DNA of 64,000 nucleotides from Corynebacterium felinum. Its GTDB lineage: Bacteria > Actinomycetota > Actinomycetes > Mycobacteriales > Mycobacteriaceae. The position numbers and the translations under genes are program-made. Position 1 is the stretch's first letter. Each line of letters begins with the position of its first letter. Shown piece by piece: positions 50,350-59,187 of the stretch. A model generated the notes under the pieces. That model saw nothing but the letters and a program-made list of their open reading frames with translations. It was not told the DNA's origin and did no database searches. Where the stretch lies: positions 1,178,001 through 1,242,000 of the forward strand of contig NZ_CP047209.1 in NCBI RefSeq assembly GCF_030408755.1. Reading direction: 5' to 3'.

Positions 50350-50495
50350 ACTCTCTTTCATCCGGACTATGACCGTCGGCTGTGGGATCTCACCACAATC
50401 TGCTAGACCCACCTCATTTCTGTGGTGGCGCTCGCGGGCTCTTCCCTGTGAAAGGGAAATTACCGCCGGTGGGGAATTTCACCCCGCCCTGAGAA
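50350..50495 (-). promoter_or_regulatory. FMN riboswitch (RFN element)
   Basis: The reverse complement reads CAGGGCGGGGTGAAATTCCC, then CACCGGCGGTA, AGCCCGCGAGCG, GCAGATTGTGGTGAGATCC, AGCCGACGGTCATAGTCCGG and ATGAAAGAGA, all in the order of the conserved RFN element. With the terminator at 50289-50332 it should repress pnuX when FMN is abundant. Confidence 0.93.
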
Positions 50496-50548
50496 CGTTT
50501 CTTCATAATAGCAAAGTGTGCATGTTTGAACTAAAATGGTTCAGCATT

Positions 50549-51595
50549 ATGAATTCTCGCTTTCAGATCTTCCGGGCGCGCTCTGTTGTGTTGAGCGTGT
50601 TGTTCGGTGCGCTCCTTGGGGTGGGGCTGATTGCCCCGCTTCATATCGCGGACCGACCTCCGCTGGCTGAGGCGATGAATCTTACGTCTGCGAACACTAG
50701 TGATGCTCCTCAGGTGGAGGAGCTTCCCGCTCCCGCCCTTGCTTCGGTGGAGGTGCGCGACGCTATTTTTGCCCACAATCCTGCCCGCTATGGGGACGAT
50801 GGAAGTTTTAATCCACACCCTCGGGTTGCTCCGGGGCAGACGGCCAGCATTGATACGGTCAGTGATGATGGTGTTGCCCGTCGCTATATTCTGCATGTGG
50901 GTGCGAATTATTCTCCGGCGCATCCCATGCCGGTGTTGTTCGCTTTCCATGGGTGGAAGGTGAGCCCTGAGGATTTTCTCCAGGATTCTCGCTTTTCTGA
51001 AACCCCTGCCTGGAATGATGCGATTGTGGTTTACCCTGAGGGTTTAGCGGGTGCCTGGGAGGGCGCTCCGTACGCTGTTGGGGGTGAGGGCGCTGATTTT
51101 AGGTTTGTGCGAAAGATTGTGGATGAGGTTGATCGGGAGTATCGGATTGATCGCAACCGGGTGTATGCCGCCGGTATGAGTAATGGTGGGGGTTTGGCTA
51201 CGGCGGTGGGCTGCCGGATGCCTGAGGTGTTTGCTGCGGTGGCTGCTGTGTCGGCTGCGTATTATTTCCCCACCTTGGGTGGTTGTATTGGTGCGCCGAT
51301 GCCGGGGCTGTATATCCATTCGACGGGCGATAGTGTGATTAATTATGGTGGCGGTATTCGCCACGGTGCGGCGTATTATCCGGCGCGTGTTGCTTCTGAT
51401 TTCCAGGCTATGCGTAATGGGTGTCGTGTGTTTGATACTCATGTGTCTGGTTTCCCTGGTGGTGAGCGTTTTGTGTATCAGGGCTGCCGTGCGGAGACGC
51501 AGCATATTCGAGTGGATAACCGTCCGCACGTGTGGAATGTGGATCCGGTGGTGCCGCATGAGGTGTGGGGTTTCTTATCGCGGCATTCGAAGTAG
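50549..51595 (+). CDS. Secreted esterase of the PHB depolymerase / feruloyl esterase type
   Basis: From ATG 50549 the protein has 348 residues; ATG 50522 is a possible earlier start. TAAAAT at 50533-50538 could be the -10 of a short-leader transcript. A signal peptide covers SVVLSVLFGALLGVGLIAPL. The mature part has the alpha/beta-hydrolase order: VLFAFHGW (oxyanion region), VYPEGLAGAWEG, VYAAGMSNGGGLATAVGC (nucleophile serine in G-x-S-x-G), IHSTGDSVINYGGG and a C-terminal histidine (HVWNVDPVV). This is the LpqC/poly-hydroxybutyrate depolymerase family. Substrate unknown; secreted, perhaps for host or plant ester cleavage. Confidence 0.8.
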   Translation: MNSRFQIFRARSVVLSVLFGALLGVGLIAPLHIADRPPLAEAMNLTSANTSDAPQVEELPAPALASVEVRDAIFAHNPARYGDDGSFNPHPRVAPGQTASIDTVSDDGVARRYILHVGANYSPAHPMPVLFAFHGWKVSPEDFLQDSRFSETPAWNDAIVVYPEGLAGAWEGAPYAVGGEGADFRFVRKIVDEVDREYRIDRNRVYAAGMSNGGGLATAVGCRMPEVFAAVAAVSAAYYFPTLGGCIGAPMPGLYIHSTGDSVINYGGGIRHGAAYYPARVASDFQAMRNGCRVFDTHVSGFPGGERFVYQGCRAETQHIRVDNRPHVWNVDPVVPHEVWGFLSRHSK

Positions 51596-51695
51596 CGTGT
51601 GCTGTGGGGTGTGAATTTGCGTTTGCGCCCAGTATCTAGCTATAGTTTTCCTCGTTGCACAGAACAATTGCCTTGAGTAGTTGGTGTGTGATGTT

Positions 51696-51767
51696 TGGCC
51701 TATGGTGTAATTGGCAACACTAGGGTTTCTGGTACCCTCATTCTAGGTTCGAGTCCTGGTAGGCCAG
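51696..51767 (+). tRNA. tRNA-Gln (anticodon CTG)
   Basis: Acceptor stem TGGCCTA (51696-51702) pairs with TAGGCCA (51760-51766). The anticodon stem AGGGT/ACCCT encloses the loop TTCTGGT (CTG anticodon), and the T arm is CTAGG-TTCGAGT-CCTGG. No CCA is encoded. The D arm GTGTAATTGGCAACAC is typical of tRNA-Gln. Confidence 0.93.
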
Positions 51768-51794
51768 CTGGTGAATTTTTTTCACTGTCCTTAT

Positions 51795-51867
51795 GCCCCG
51801 TTCGTCTAGCGGCCTAGGACGCCGGCCTCTCACGCCGGTAACACGGGTTCAAATCCCGTACGGGGTA
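51795..51867 (+). tRNA. tRNA-Glu (anticodon CTC)
   Basis: Starts GCCCCGT and closes with ACGGGGT. The anticodon stem CCGGC/GCCGG encloses CTCTCAC (anticodon CTC); T arm CGGGTTCAAATCCCG. It lies 27 bp after tRNA-Gln, probably in the same transcript. Confidence 0.94.
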
Positions 51868-51875
51868 CAAATTAG

Positions 51876-51905
51876 CCTCCAAGAAGAAATTCTTGGAGGT
51901 TTTTG
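51876..51905 (+). terminator. Terminator of the tRNA operon
   Basis: CCTCCAAGAA (51876-51885) and TTCTTGGAGG (51890-51899) form a perfect 10-bp stem with a 4-nt loop and are followed by TTTTTG. Confidence 0.9.
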
Positions 51906-52041
51906 TCTTATCTACCTGCATTTTTCCCGTCGTCTAGCAGGGGTTAAACGGCGGAGTATTCATATCACGTTGGTGAAAGGTAGGGGAGAATAAACGAAGT
52001 GATTTATCCACACTTTTTGTCCCTTAAACCGCAGATTTCGT

Positions 52042-52085
52042 ACCAATGGGCACAAGCGTACAACAAGGATCTTGTGCCCATTGGT
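52042..52085 (-). terminator. 15-bp hairpin at the 3' end of the irtAB transcript
   Basis: ACCAATGGGCACAAG (52042-52056) and CTTGTGCCCATTGGT (52071-52085) are perfectly complementary. It lies 20 bp after the irtB stop codon on the minus strand. No clear T-run follows, so stabilisation of the 3' end is an alternative. Apart from this, 51906-52104 shows no gene. Confidence 0.6.
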
Positions 52086-52104
52086 GTGCTGGACTGGCTG
52101 GGTT

Positions 52105-53826
52105 TTAGGAGCTGACCTGCCATTGCTCAATGGCTTTCCACCGCTGCCACAGTTGGGCGAACGCGCCGTTGCGGTTGAGAAGCTCATCAACAGAACCAGA
52201 CTCAATCACGCGGCCAGCATCCAAAACCACCACGTTATCAGCAATAGTGATCACCGCCGGGCGATGCGTTACAGCCACAATAGTGCGCTGCCCGCGCAAC
52301 TGGCCCAACGCATCCACCACTAAACGTTCAGTAATAGCATCCAACGCTGAGGTAGCCTCGTCGACAAGCACAACACCCGCAGGTTTGGCCAAAGCACGAG
52401 CAAGCCCCACCCTTTGACGCTCACCGCCAGATAGCGTGCTGCCACCCTCACCCACGCGCGAATCCCAACCATCGCCAAGATGAGCCAACACTTCAGTCAA
52501 CTGTGTTTGCTGCGCAAGAACACCCAAAGCCTGCTCATCCACCCCGCCATCAGGGGTAACATTCTCACGCAAAGTGCCAGGGCGCAACTCAGTTGTTTGG
52601 AACATGATCGAGGTGTTGCGCAGACGTTGCGCAGCAACAGCAGAGGTGCCATCCCAAGCAATAGAGCCAGTTGTGGGCTCGCGGAGTCCGGCAAGAATAT
52701 CGAGAAGCGTCGACTTACCAGAACCAGAACTACCCACAATGGCAGTGATGCCAGCAGCGGGGATCGTGACGCTGACATCCTTCAACGCCACGGTGCCATC
52801 AGGGTAGGTATAGGAGAGATCGGTAGTGGAAATAGCCGGTGCGGTGTGTGCGATATCGCGTGGGGTTGGTGGCAGTGGTGTACGAGAGCGTTGTTGTTCG
52901 GCAAGTTCACGCACGAAAGAAAGCCGACGGTTGGCTGTGGCCAGCGGGGTGGCAAGAAGGGAAAGGGAGCCGACAGTTTCCACGATGCGCAAAAGCACAA
53001 TAATCATGGCTGCTGCGGTCACACCATCCAACCTATCGCTAAGATACAGCCAGCCAGTGACAGCACCGAAACCAATGAGAATAATCTGGGTCGTGATACT
53101 AAACAGTGTTTCCCCAGGGATCTGCCACGCCACCAGCTTCAAACCGCGGGTGCGAGAAGTTTTCAGAAGCTCATCGAGCGCTACAGCCGCCACACCAGTT
53201 GTGCGCAATGTAGGTTGGGCCCAAGCGAAATCGAAAGCGTGATCATTCAGCTTTTCCGTCGCTAAAGCATACGCCTGATCAGCGCGTTCAACCGCGCGTC
53301 GGCTCAGCACAAACGCAAAAGCAAGAATAAGACCAGCACCCAAAGCAGCGACAGCAAGCTGCCACGAAATCAGGACAAGTAGCACACTGAGCATCGGAAT
53401 AAAAGCACAGGCATGCAGAATCGGGCTGACCAACAACACCACGGCTGAGACAGCCTCCACCCCACCGGTGGAAAGCAGCTCCCGCAGCTGCGAGGCCTTC
53501 ACACCATGCAACTGGCCAGGATCAAGATGCCGAACCGCATCAACACCGGTGCGATTAATTTCTTCCAGCAACGCCAAACCTAAGCGTAAACCAGCACGCA
53601 TAGCAACGGCGTCGATAAGCCACACAACGGCAACCACACCGACCAGTGCCAGCAACCACGGCCACGCGAAAGCAGGATGATCGCTGAAAAGTGCGCGGAA
53701 AAACGGCACAACCATCAGCACCGCGCCCGCCTGCACCACAGCCGACACGCAGGTGAGCCCAATAAATAGCCAACGATCCCGGCACCGCGTAGGGCCGGTG
53801 ATCACCCGAAAATCTTCTAAAATCAT
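52105..53826 (-). CDS. irtB: IrtB-like ABC transporter half (membrane plus ATPase domain)
   Basis: A 573-residue half-transporter. Residues ~1-310 form six helices. The ATPase has Walker A GSSGSGKST, signature LSGGERQRVGLARAL and Walker B VVLVDEATSALD. It overlaps the preceding SIP-ABC gene by four bases (ATGA), so the two are translationally coupled and likely form a heterodimer. In mycobacteria the equivalent IrtAB pair imports and reduces ferric mycobactin or carboxymycobactin. The same role is inferred here from the partner's SIP domain and the siderophore genes beside it. Confidence 0.82.
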   Translation of the reverse strand: MILEDFRVITGPTRCRDRWLFIGLTCVSAVVQAGAVLMVVPFFRALFSDHPAFAWPWLLALVGVVAVVWLIDAVAMRAGLRLGLALLEEINRTGVDAVRHLDPGQLHGVKASQLRELLSTGGVEAVSAVVLLVSPILHACAFIPMLSVLLVLISWQLAVAALGAGLILAFAFVLSRRAVERADQAYALATEKLNDHAFDFAWAQPTLRTTGVAAVALDELLKTSRTRGLKLVAWQIPGETLFSITTQIILIGFGAVTGWLYLSDRLDGVTAAAMIIVLLRIVETVGSLSLLATPLATANRRLSFVRELAEQQRSRTPLPPTPRDIAHTAPAISTTDLSYTYPDGTVALKDVSVTIPAAGITAIVGSSGSGKSTLLDILAGLREPTTGSIAWDGTSAVAAQRLRNTSIMFQTTELRPGTLRENVTPDGGVDEQALGVLAQQTQLTEVLAHLGDGWDSRVGEGGSTLSGGERQRVGLARALAKPAGVVLVDEATSALDAITERLVVDALGQLRGQRTIVAVTHRPAVITIADNVVVLDAGRVIESGSVDELLNRNGAFAQLWQRWKAIEQWQVSS

Positions 53827-56426
53827 TGCACTGCCTCCTTCGCACTCGCAACCAACTGTGCATACACACCACCCTGGGCACGCAAGGACGCATCCGTGCC
53901 CTGCTCAACAACACGACCCTGATCGAGCACAACAATCGAATCCGCGCCAGCAATCGTGTGCAAACGATGCGCAATCACGAGCACCGTGCGCCCAGCAAGC
54001 AAGCGATTAAGACCCTGACGAATCGCCCACTCCGAATCCGGATCAGCAGCAGCCGTCGCCTCATCCAAAATCACCGCCCGCGGATTACCCAACAAAGCAC
54101 GCGCAATCGCAAGACGCTGACGCTGCCCGCCCGACAAACTATCCCGATCCACCACCGTGTCATAACCCTGCGGAAGTGCTGCGATCACCTGATCAATACA
54201 CGCCGCCCGGGCCGCCTCAATCACCTGCTTACGCGTCGCATCGGGGTGACCAAGCGCAATATTGTCAAAAATCGTGCCCCGCACCAGCTGCACATCCTGC
54301 AACACCAGCGCAATATGGGAATGCAACTGCCCCTCCGGAATATCCCGCAGATCAACACCATCGAGCGTGATCGACCCCGAATCAGGGTCCCACAATCGCG
54401 CCACCAACGCCGCAATCGTCGACTTCCCCGCACCCGACGGGCCCACAATCGCAGTCACCGTCCCCGGCGCGAGCGCTAAAGAAACATCTTCTACAACCTT
54501 CTGGCCTGAGCCATAGCCGAAGGAGACCTGATGCAAACGGATATCGGCTGGCGAGGACGGTGCAGGAAGTTGTGCGGGATCACGTGATGGCGGGGCAAGC
54601 TCAGGTTCGCCCAAGACTAGCTCTAAGGACGCTCGCGCCTGAAACCCTGCTTGCAAACCACCCACAGCGTAGGAAGCAGACACTAGTCGGTGCCCGAAAC
54701 TCGTACCCGCAATGAGGAAGGGGATCAGATCAGCTGCGGGCATCCAGCCAGCAGAAATCAACGCCGTGCCCGCAACACCTAGCAGCACCATCACCGTCAT
54801 CGGCCGGTTGAGCTGAAGGCTCATCGCCTTCGCATTAATCGTTGACAGCTGCCACGTGCTTAAAAACGACCGCATATCATTAAGAGTGCGTGGAAGATTA
54901 ACAGTGGCATTATCGCCAAACACCCGCGCCACATTCTGCCCAGCAATAAACCGCTGCGCATCACCCGACAACGTTGCATTAAAGCGCAGCATCTGCTGTA
55001 GCCGAGGCTTGTCGCTGGTAGCCATGCGCACCATCACCACTACATAAGTGATCACCGGCACCAACAACACCACACCCAAACGCCACTCGATGGTGAATAA
55101 ATACACGCACATCCCCACCGGCGTGACCACCGCAGCCACCAAGTCTGGGACCGCATGCGTGACTAAATAGTGCAACGACCCCACATCATCCTGCACCACC
55201 TTCTTCACATCGGCAGCTTGACGACGCCGAAACCACCCCAGCGGCACACGCGTCAGCTTGCGCAACACACGGGCACGCAACGCCGCACTAAAACGCACAT
55301 CATGAACGTGCAACGCCAGCACCAACAGTGATGTTCCCAACGCACCGATAGCCATAATCACCGCAGCAATCACCGCTAATGACAGCAATTCATCAAGCTG
55401 CGCGCCAGCAACAACTCTCCGGGCAAGCTCAGCAAACAACACCAGTGGTGCAATCTCAAGCAAGGACAACAGCCCTTGGGCAACACCACCTGCAATCAGC
55501 GCGAGGCGCGCCGGGCGTAAAACGTTGATAGCTTTCGGTTTTGGGGTGGGTGCTACTGGGCGTGCTGGTTGCGGGCTGTGGGTAGCACCAGCCTGCGGGC
55601 TTGGGGTAGTGCTGTGGGTATTGCGTGGGGTATTTGGTGGGGTTGAGTCGGGCTGTGGTGCTTCGGATTCCAGTTCAATTTCCACTTGTTTGCCCATAGC
55701 TTTGCCGTGCACCCAATAGGCTTGGGTATACATTGTGCCCTTGTTTTGCCCATGATCAATCTGTAAAGCCTGGCGCACAAGGCGGGTGGCTGTTGTTTCT
55801 GCAGCGACCCACGTACGCCAGCCATGATAGTCGCCCGCACTGAGGGCGTTGAGGAGTGCGCGGGAATCCTCGCGAGTGGGAATCCACGCAATCTCCACAT
55901 CGGGGTGCGTAGGGAAGGGGAGGTTACGATCCTGTTCGTGGAAAAGCTCCATGAGCACCTTAATTGGGGTGCCGGAAGGAAGGCTGGCAATAATTGAGGA
56001 AATTGCCGGCCACGATGCGGCATCGCCAACAAGGAGGTAGCCAGCAGGGGGTGGATCAGAAGGGATAAAACCTTGGCTGCCGTAGCGTTGAAAGACAATC
56101 TCCTCACCGACCTGGGCTGTGATAGCCCACTGGGATGCAGGTCCGGCGGGGTCGTGAATGAGGAAGGCGATGGAAAATTCGCCGGTATCGGAGTTTGATT
56201 CTAAAAAGGTGTAGCCGCGCTGGTGGAGGGTGCTTTTCCCGAAAGGGTCGGGAAACCAGCCGCGTACCCAGGCGCTGGGTGATTCCCCCTGTGGGTCGAG
56301 GAGGTCGGGGGAGTGAAAATCAACTCGTTTGACGTGCGGGGCAATCCACGATGTGCCGGTGACCGTGGCTCGATGTTCTTTCGCCCCTAGGGCACGCAGT
56401 ACTGCTCCTTGAAAACCTTTACTCAT
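53823..56426 (-). CDS. irtA: IrtA-like siderophore-interacting (SIP) FAD domain fused to ABC transporter
   Basis: An 867-residue fusion. Residues 1-255 are a siderophore-interacting FAD-reductase domain: RGYT at 70-73 is the FAD-binding motif, followed by GDAASWPAISSII and ELFHEQDRNL of the NAD-binding half and WVAAETTATRLVR. A Pro/Thr-rich linker (~256-300) leads to the ABC membrane domain and an ATPase with GPSGAGKST, LSGGQRQRLAIARAL and VILDEATAAADPDSE. This is the exact domain order of mycobacterial IrtA, which transports ferric siderophore and reduces the iron at the inner face. A DtxR-type box lies upstream. Confidence 0.88.
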   Translation of the reverse strand: MSKGFQGAVLRALGAKEHRATVTGTSWIAPHVKRVDFHSPDLLDPQGESPSAWVRGWFPDPFGKSTLHQRGYTFLESNSDTGEFSIAFLIHDPAGPASQWAITAQVGEEIVFQRYGSQGFIPSDPPPAGYLLVGDAASWPAISSIIASLPSGTPIKVLMELFHEQDRNLPFPTHPDVEIAWIPTREDSRALLNALSAGDYHGWRTWVAAETTATRLVRQALQIDHGQNKGTMYTQAYWVHGKAMGKQVEIELESEAPQPDSTPPNTPRNTHSTTPSPQAGATHSPQPARPVAPTPKPKAINVLRPARLALIAGGVAQGLLSLLEIAPLVLFAELARRVVAGAQLDELLSLAVIAAVIMAIGALGTSLLVLALHVHDVRFSAALRARVLRKLTRVPLGWFRRRQAADVKKVVQDDVGSLHYLVTHAVPDLVAAVVTPVGMCVYLFTIEWRLGVVLLVPVITYVVVMVRMATSDKPRLQQMLRFNATLSGDAQRFIAGQNVARVFGDNATVNLPRTLNDMRSFLSTWQLSTINAKAMSLQLNRPMTVMVLLGVAGTALISAGWMPAADLIPFLIAGTSFGHRLVSASYAVGGLQAGFQARASLELVLGEPELAPPSRDPAQLPAPSSPADIRLHQVSFGYGSGQKVVEDVSLALAPGTVTAIVGPSGAGKSTIAALVARLWDPDSGSITLDGVDLRDIPEGQLHSHIALVLQDVQLVRGTIFDNIALGHPDATRKQVIEAARAACIDQVIAALPQGYDTVVDRDSLSGGQRQRLAIARALLGNPRAVILDEATAAADPDSEWAIRQGLNRLLAGRTVLVIAHRLHTIAGADSIVVLDQGRVVEQGTDASLRAQGGVYAQLVASAKEAVQ

Positions 56427-56578
56427 GCTTGTTATCCCCTTTGTTTAATTGTGGTGGTTGTGGGAGGAAAAGTAGGTGTGTTTTCTTTTGTGCTGTGGGT
56501 TGGTGGCCAACCGTGTGGGTAGGAGGAAGGTCGGCAGGATGCAGGGGTGGGGAAAAGTAGTAGTCATGCCCAGTGAGT

Positions 56579-56597
56579 TTAGGCTAGACTACCCTAA
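56579..56597 (+). promoter_or_regulatory. DtxR-type iron box between irtA and the Mtb12-like gene
   Basis: TTAGGCTAGACTACCCTAA agrees with the DtxR consensus TTAGGTTAGSCTAACCTAA at 16 of 19 positions by eye. It lies 28 bp before ATG 56625 and 152 bp upstream of irtA, so Fe-DtxR could repress both directions. Confidence 0.7.
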
Positions 56598-56624
56598 AAA
56601 ACAATGCCGATTTTGTGGGGAATC

Positions 56625-57341
56625 ATGCCGAAAAAAGCAAGCACCGACACCGAAATTATGCACTTTGACCTCGTTACTCCTTTCGACACAGGCGAAGAAA
56701 ACGACGAGGAAAAAACTGCCACACCACGCAAAAAACTAGCCCGCTTTGCGCGCCGTCGGAAGAAAGAACACTCCTATCCCAAGCAGCGAACCATCGCCTG
56801 GCCAGTGGTCATTGCCTCCACGGGGGCAGTCGCCTTAGCCTCAGCACTCGTGGTCATGATGGGAGCATTCAGCATGCTCAACCATGGGGTGACTATTGCG
56901 CTATCCGGATCGGCAGAAAACATGAACCAGTCCACACAGGCAGGTACAGCACACACAGGGGAGAAAAAGCAGCACTCAACGGGCACGCTTAATGCTGCGG
57001 ATGTTCAAGAAATCCTCCAGTCCATGCTTGATCCAGAAGCCCAAGACCACGTAGTGGCAGTGGGTCTTGAAGGTGGCGAAGCCGCAGTGCCAACGGTGCG
57101 CGAAGTTGGCAAAGTGCTGGATAAATACAAGTTGGTATACAAATGGCGAGTCACCGATGGTTCGGTTGTTGTCAGCAGAGAAATTATGAAAGCGACCCTG
57201 ACCCTCACCTTGGCGGGGATGGGAAGCAAGGAGCAACCCGTGAACTTTATTCGCGAGCACGGGCAGTGGAAACTCAGCAACACCAGCGTGTGTGAGCTTG
57301 CCGAAATGGCACAAACCACCTGTACCGTCAGCCCCTCATAG
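56625..57341 (+). CDS. Single-helix membrane protein with Mtb12-like extracellular domain
   Basis: From ATG 56625 (GTGGGG upstream; ATG 56604 would add 7 residues) the protein has 238 residues. A basic cytoplasmic segment (RKKLARFARRRKKEH) is followed by one helix (WPVVIASTGAVALASALVVMMG) and an extracellular domain with AADVQEILQSMLDP, VVVSREIMKATLTLTLAG and GQWKLSNTSVCELAEM. The closing WKLS pattern and strand order resemble the Mtb12/CFP2 'low molecular weight antigen' domain. In M. tuberculosis CFP2 lies beside mbtH, also next to siderophore genes. The function is unknown. It is divergent from irtA and shares its DtxR box. Confidence 0.65.
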   Translation: MPKKASTDTEIMHFDLVTPFDTGEENDEEKTATPRKKLARFARRRKKEHSYPKQRTIAWPVVIASTGAVALASALVVMMGAFSMLNHGVTIALSGSAENMNQSTQAGTAHTGEKKQHSTGTLNAADVQEILQSMLDPEAQDHVVAVGLEGGEAAVPTVREVGKVLDKYKLVYKWRVTDGSVVVSREIMKATLTLTLAGMGSKEQPVNFIREHGQWKLSNTSVCELAEMAQTTCTVSPS

Positions 57342-57412
57342 TAAAGAGGCGGGCAAGGAAAACAGCCGGTGGTGTGTTGAGCATTTCAAGAAAAACACCA
57401 CAGCTAGGACGC

Positions 57413-57464
57413 AAACACCCGTGTGAGAACGAGGAAAAACCAGTGCTCACACGGGTGTTTTTCT
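57413..57464. terminator. Bidirectional terminator between Mtb12-like gene and AMP ligase
   Basis: AAACACCCGTGTGAG (57413-57427) and CTCACACGGGTGTTT (57446-57460) form a perfect 15-bp stem with an 18-nt loop. TTTTT follows on the plus strand and A-residues before the stem allow use by the minus-strand gene. Confidence 0.88.
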
Positions 57465-57465
57465 A

Positions 57466-59148
57466 CTAGTTATCCGTCTCGGTTGCAGCAAGAAGTTCGC
57501 GAAGTTTCTTCCGATCCAATTTGCCCACACTCGTGGTGGGCAAGTTGGTGCGAATAACAAGCGCATCGGGCGCTTTAAAGGCTGCTAGTCCGGCATCGAT
57601 GACGAACGTGCGTAGCTCAGCCAGCGTAAGAGTGTGTCCTTGTGTCGGGATCACTGCAGCGACGATGCGTTCGCCGAGGAGGTCGTCGGCGAGCCCAACC
57701 AGCCCCACATCGTAGATTCCCGGGTGGGAAAGCAGTACATCTTCCACTTCCGAGCAGGTGACATTCTCCCCGGCGCGAATAATCACATCTTTGAATCGTC
57801 CACTGACAACCATGTGTCCGTCTTTGGTGCGGTGGACGCGGTCGCCGGTGCGGTAGTAGCCTTCCGCGGTGAAGGCGTGGCGGTTGTGTTCGGCTGCGCG
57901 GTAGTATCCGGCGATGGTGTAGGGGCCGCGGGTGAGGAGTTCGCCGTCGGTGCCACATGCAACGTCGTTGTCGTTGTGGTCGACGATGCGGATTTCGTCA
58001 TGTGTGCACATGGGTGCACCTTGGGTGGTGCAGACGCGTTCGCGGTCGGTGTCTTCAGGGTCGGTGAAGCAGAGGAGTCCTTCGGCCATGCCGAATACTT
58101 GTTGGAGGCTGTGGTTGAAGGCGGCGTCGATGCTGCGTGCGGTTTCGGGGGCGAGTCGCGCCCCGCCGACTTGGAGGGTGCGTAGGCTGCTGAGGTCGGC
58201 TTTTTCCCAGGCTGTGGCGGCGGTCCATAGTTGTGCGAGTGCGGGCACGAGGGAGGTGATGGTGACGTGATGGGTCTCGATGAGGCGGAAGCAGGATTCG
58301 GGGCTGGGGTTGGTGGTGCACACAACGGTTCCGCCTGCTTGGAAGATTCCTAGCGCGCCGGGGCTGGAGAGTGGGAAGTTGTGGGAAAGGGGTAGTACTG
58401 CTAGGTAAACGTCGCCGGGTTGGAGTTTGGTGGCAGCTGAGGCGCTGGTGACGTTGAGTCGGTAGTCCTGGTGGGTGCGGGCGATGAGTTTGGGAAGCCC
58501 GGTGGTTCCGCCGGATACTAGCATCAGTGCGGGGAGGCCGGGATCGGGGGTTGGTGCGCTGAGTTGTCCGGCTGCGTACGCCTTGGCGTGGGTGAGTACT
58601 GGCTGGTGGTTGTGGCTTGCTTCGTCGAGGAGGCGGTTGCACAAGTCCACGGTGGTGTGGTGGATGAGGCAGTGCGTCTGTGCGAGCGTGTTGATGTCGG
58701 TGGGGTTTAGCAGGCTGTCGTCGGTGTAGAGCTGGGTGGGTGTTCCGGTGGTGATGAAGTGTGTGAGTTCGCGTTGTCCGTGTGCGGGGATGGCCATGAT
58801 GGGCACGACGCCGGCGCGCAAGCATCCGAGGAAAGCAGTGAGGGTGGCTGCGCTGTTGGGTAGGTGGAGAATGATGCGGTCGCCGCTGGTGGTTCCGGTG
58901 GACGTGAGGTGGTGTGCGAATTGGTCTGCGGCGTGGCAGAGCGTGCGGTAGGTGATGTGGCGTTCGCCGTCGATGATGGCGAGTTTTTCTGGTGTGCGCT
59001 GGGCTTGGGCGAAGGCGAGGTCGCTTAAGGGGTGGGTGTCATACAGGTGTGTGTAGGCGCTGGTTTGGTGTGCTGGCCGGGGGATGAATCCTGTGGTCAG
59101 GTCGTTGAGTGCGTTGTGCTGTGCGTTGTGTGGGGTGTGTGTGGTCAT
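57466..59148 (-). CDS. Aryl-acid (2,3-dihydroxybenzoate or salicylate) AMP ligase
   Basis: A 560-residue adenylating enzyme of the EntE/DhbE/MbtA group, which activates an aryl acid and loads it on an aryl carrier protein. Core motifs are LMLVSGGTTGLPKLIARTH (A3), LPLSHNFPLSSPGALGIFQAGG (the HNFPL asparagine contacts the hydroxyl of DHB or salicylate), QVFGMAEGLLCFTDPED, GELLTRGPYTIAGYY and the C-terminal PTTSVGKLDRKKL lysine. DHB and salicylate cannot be told apart by eye. Coding strand is rich in A and C, with many His and Thr. It follows the hydrolase gene by 39 bp on the minus strand, and its partner ArCP is in the divergent NRPS. Confidence 0.88.
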   Translation of the reverse strand: MTTHTPHNAQHNALNDLTTGFIPRPAHQTSAYTHLYDTHPLSDLAFAQAQRTPEKLAIIDGERHITYRTLCHAADQFAHHLTSTGTTSGDRIILHLPNSAATLTAFLGCLRAGVVPIMAIPAHGQRELTHFITTGTPTQLYTDDSLLNPTDINTLAQTHCLIHHTTVDLCNRLLDEASHNHQPVLTHAKAYAAGQLSAPTPDPGLPALMLVSGGTTGLPKLIARTHQDYRLNVTSASAATKLQPGDVYLAVLPLSHNFPLSSPGALGIFQAGGTVVCTTNPSPESCFRLIETHHVTITSLVPALAQLWTAATAWEKADLSSLRTLQVGGARLAPETARSIDAAFNHSLQQVFGMAEGLLCFTDPEDTDRERVCTTQGAPMCTHDEIRIVDHNDNDVACGTDGELLTRGPYTIAGYYRAAEHNRHAFTAEGYYRTGDRVHRTKDGHMVVSGRFKDVIIRAGENVTCSEVEDVLLSHPGIYDVGLVGLADDLLGERIVAAVIPTQGHTLTLAELRTFVIDAGLAAFKAPDALVIRTNLPTTSVGKLDRKKLRELLAATETDN

Positions 59149-59187
59149 GGTGTGTGGGTCCTTGCCGTGGTGTGCTGAATGTGGGTT

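Noticed and set aside
51925..51955. Sequence CCCGTCGTCTAGCAGGGG resembling the 5' part of tRNA-Glu
   Set aside because: Only about ten bases match the D-arm region and no 3' half follows. Integrases normally duplicate the tRNA 3' end, so this is not a convincing attachment site.
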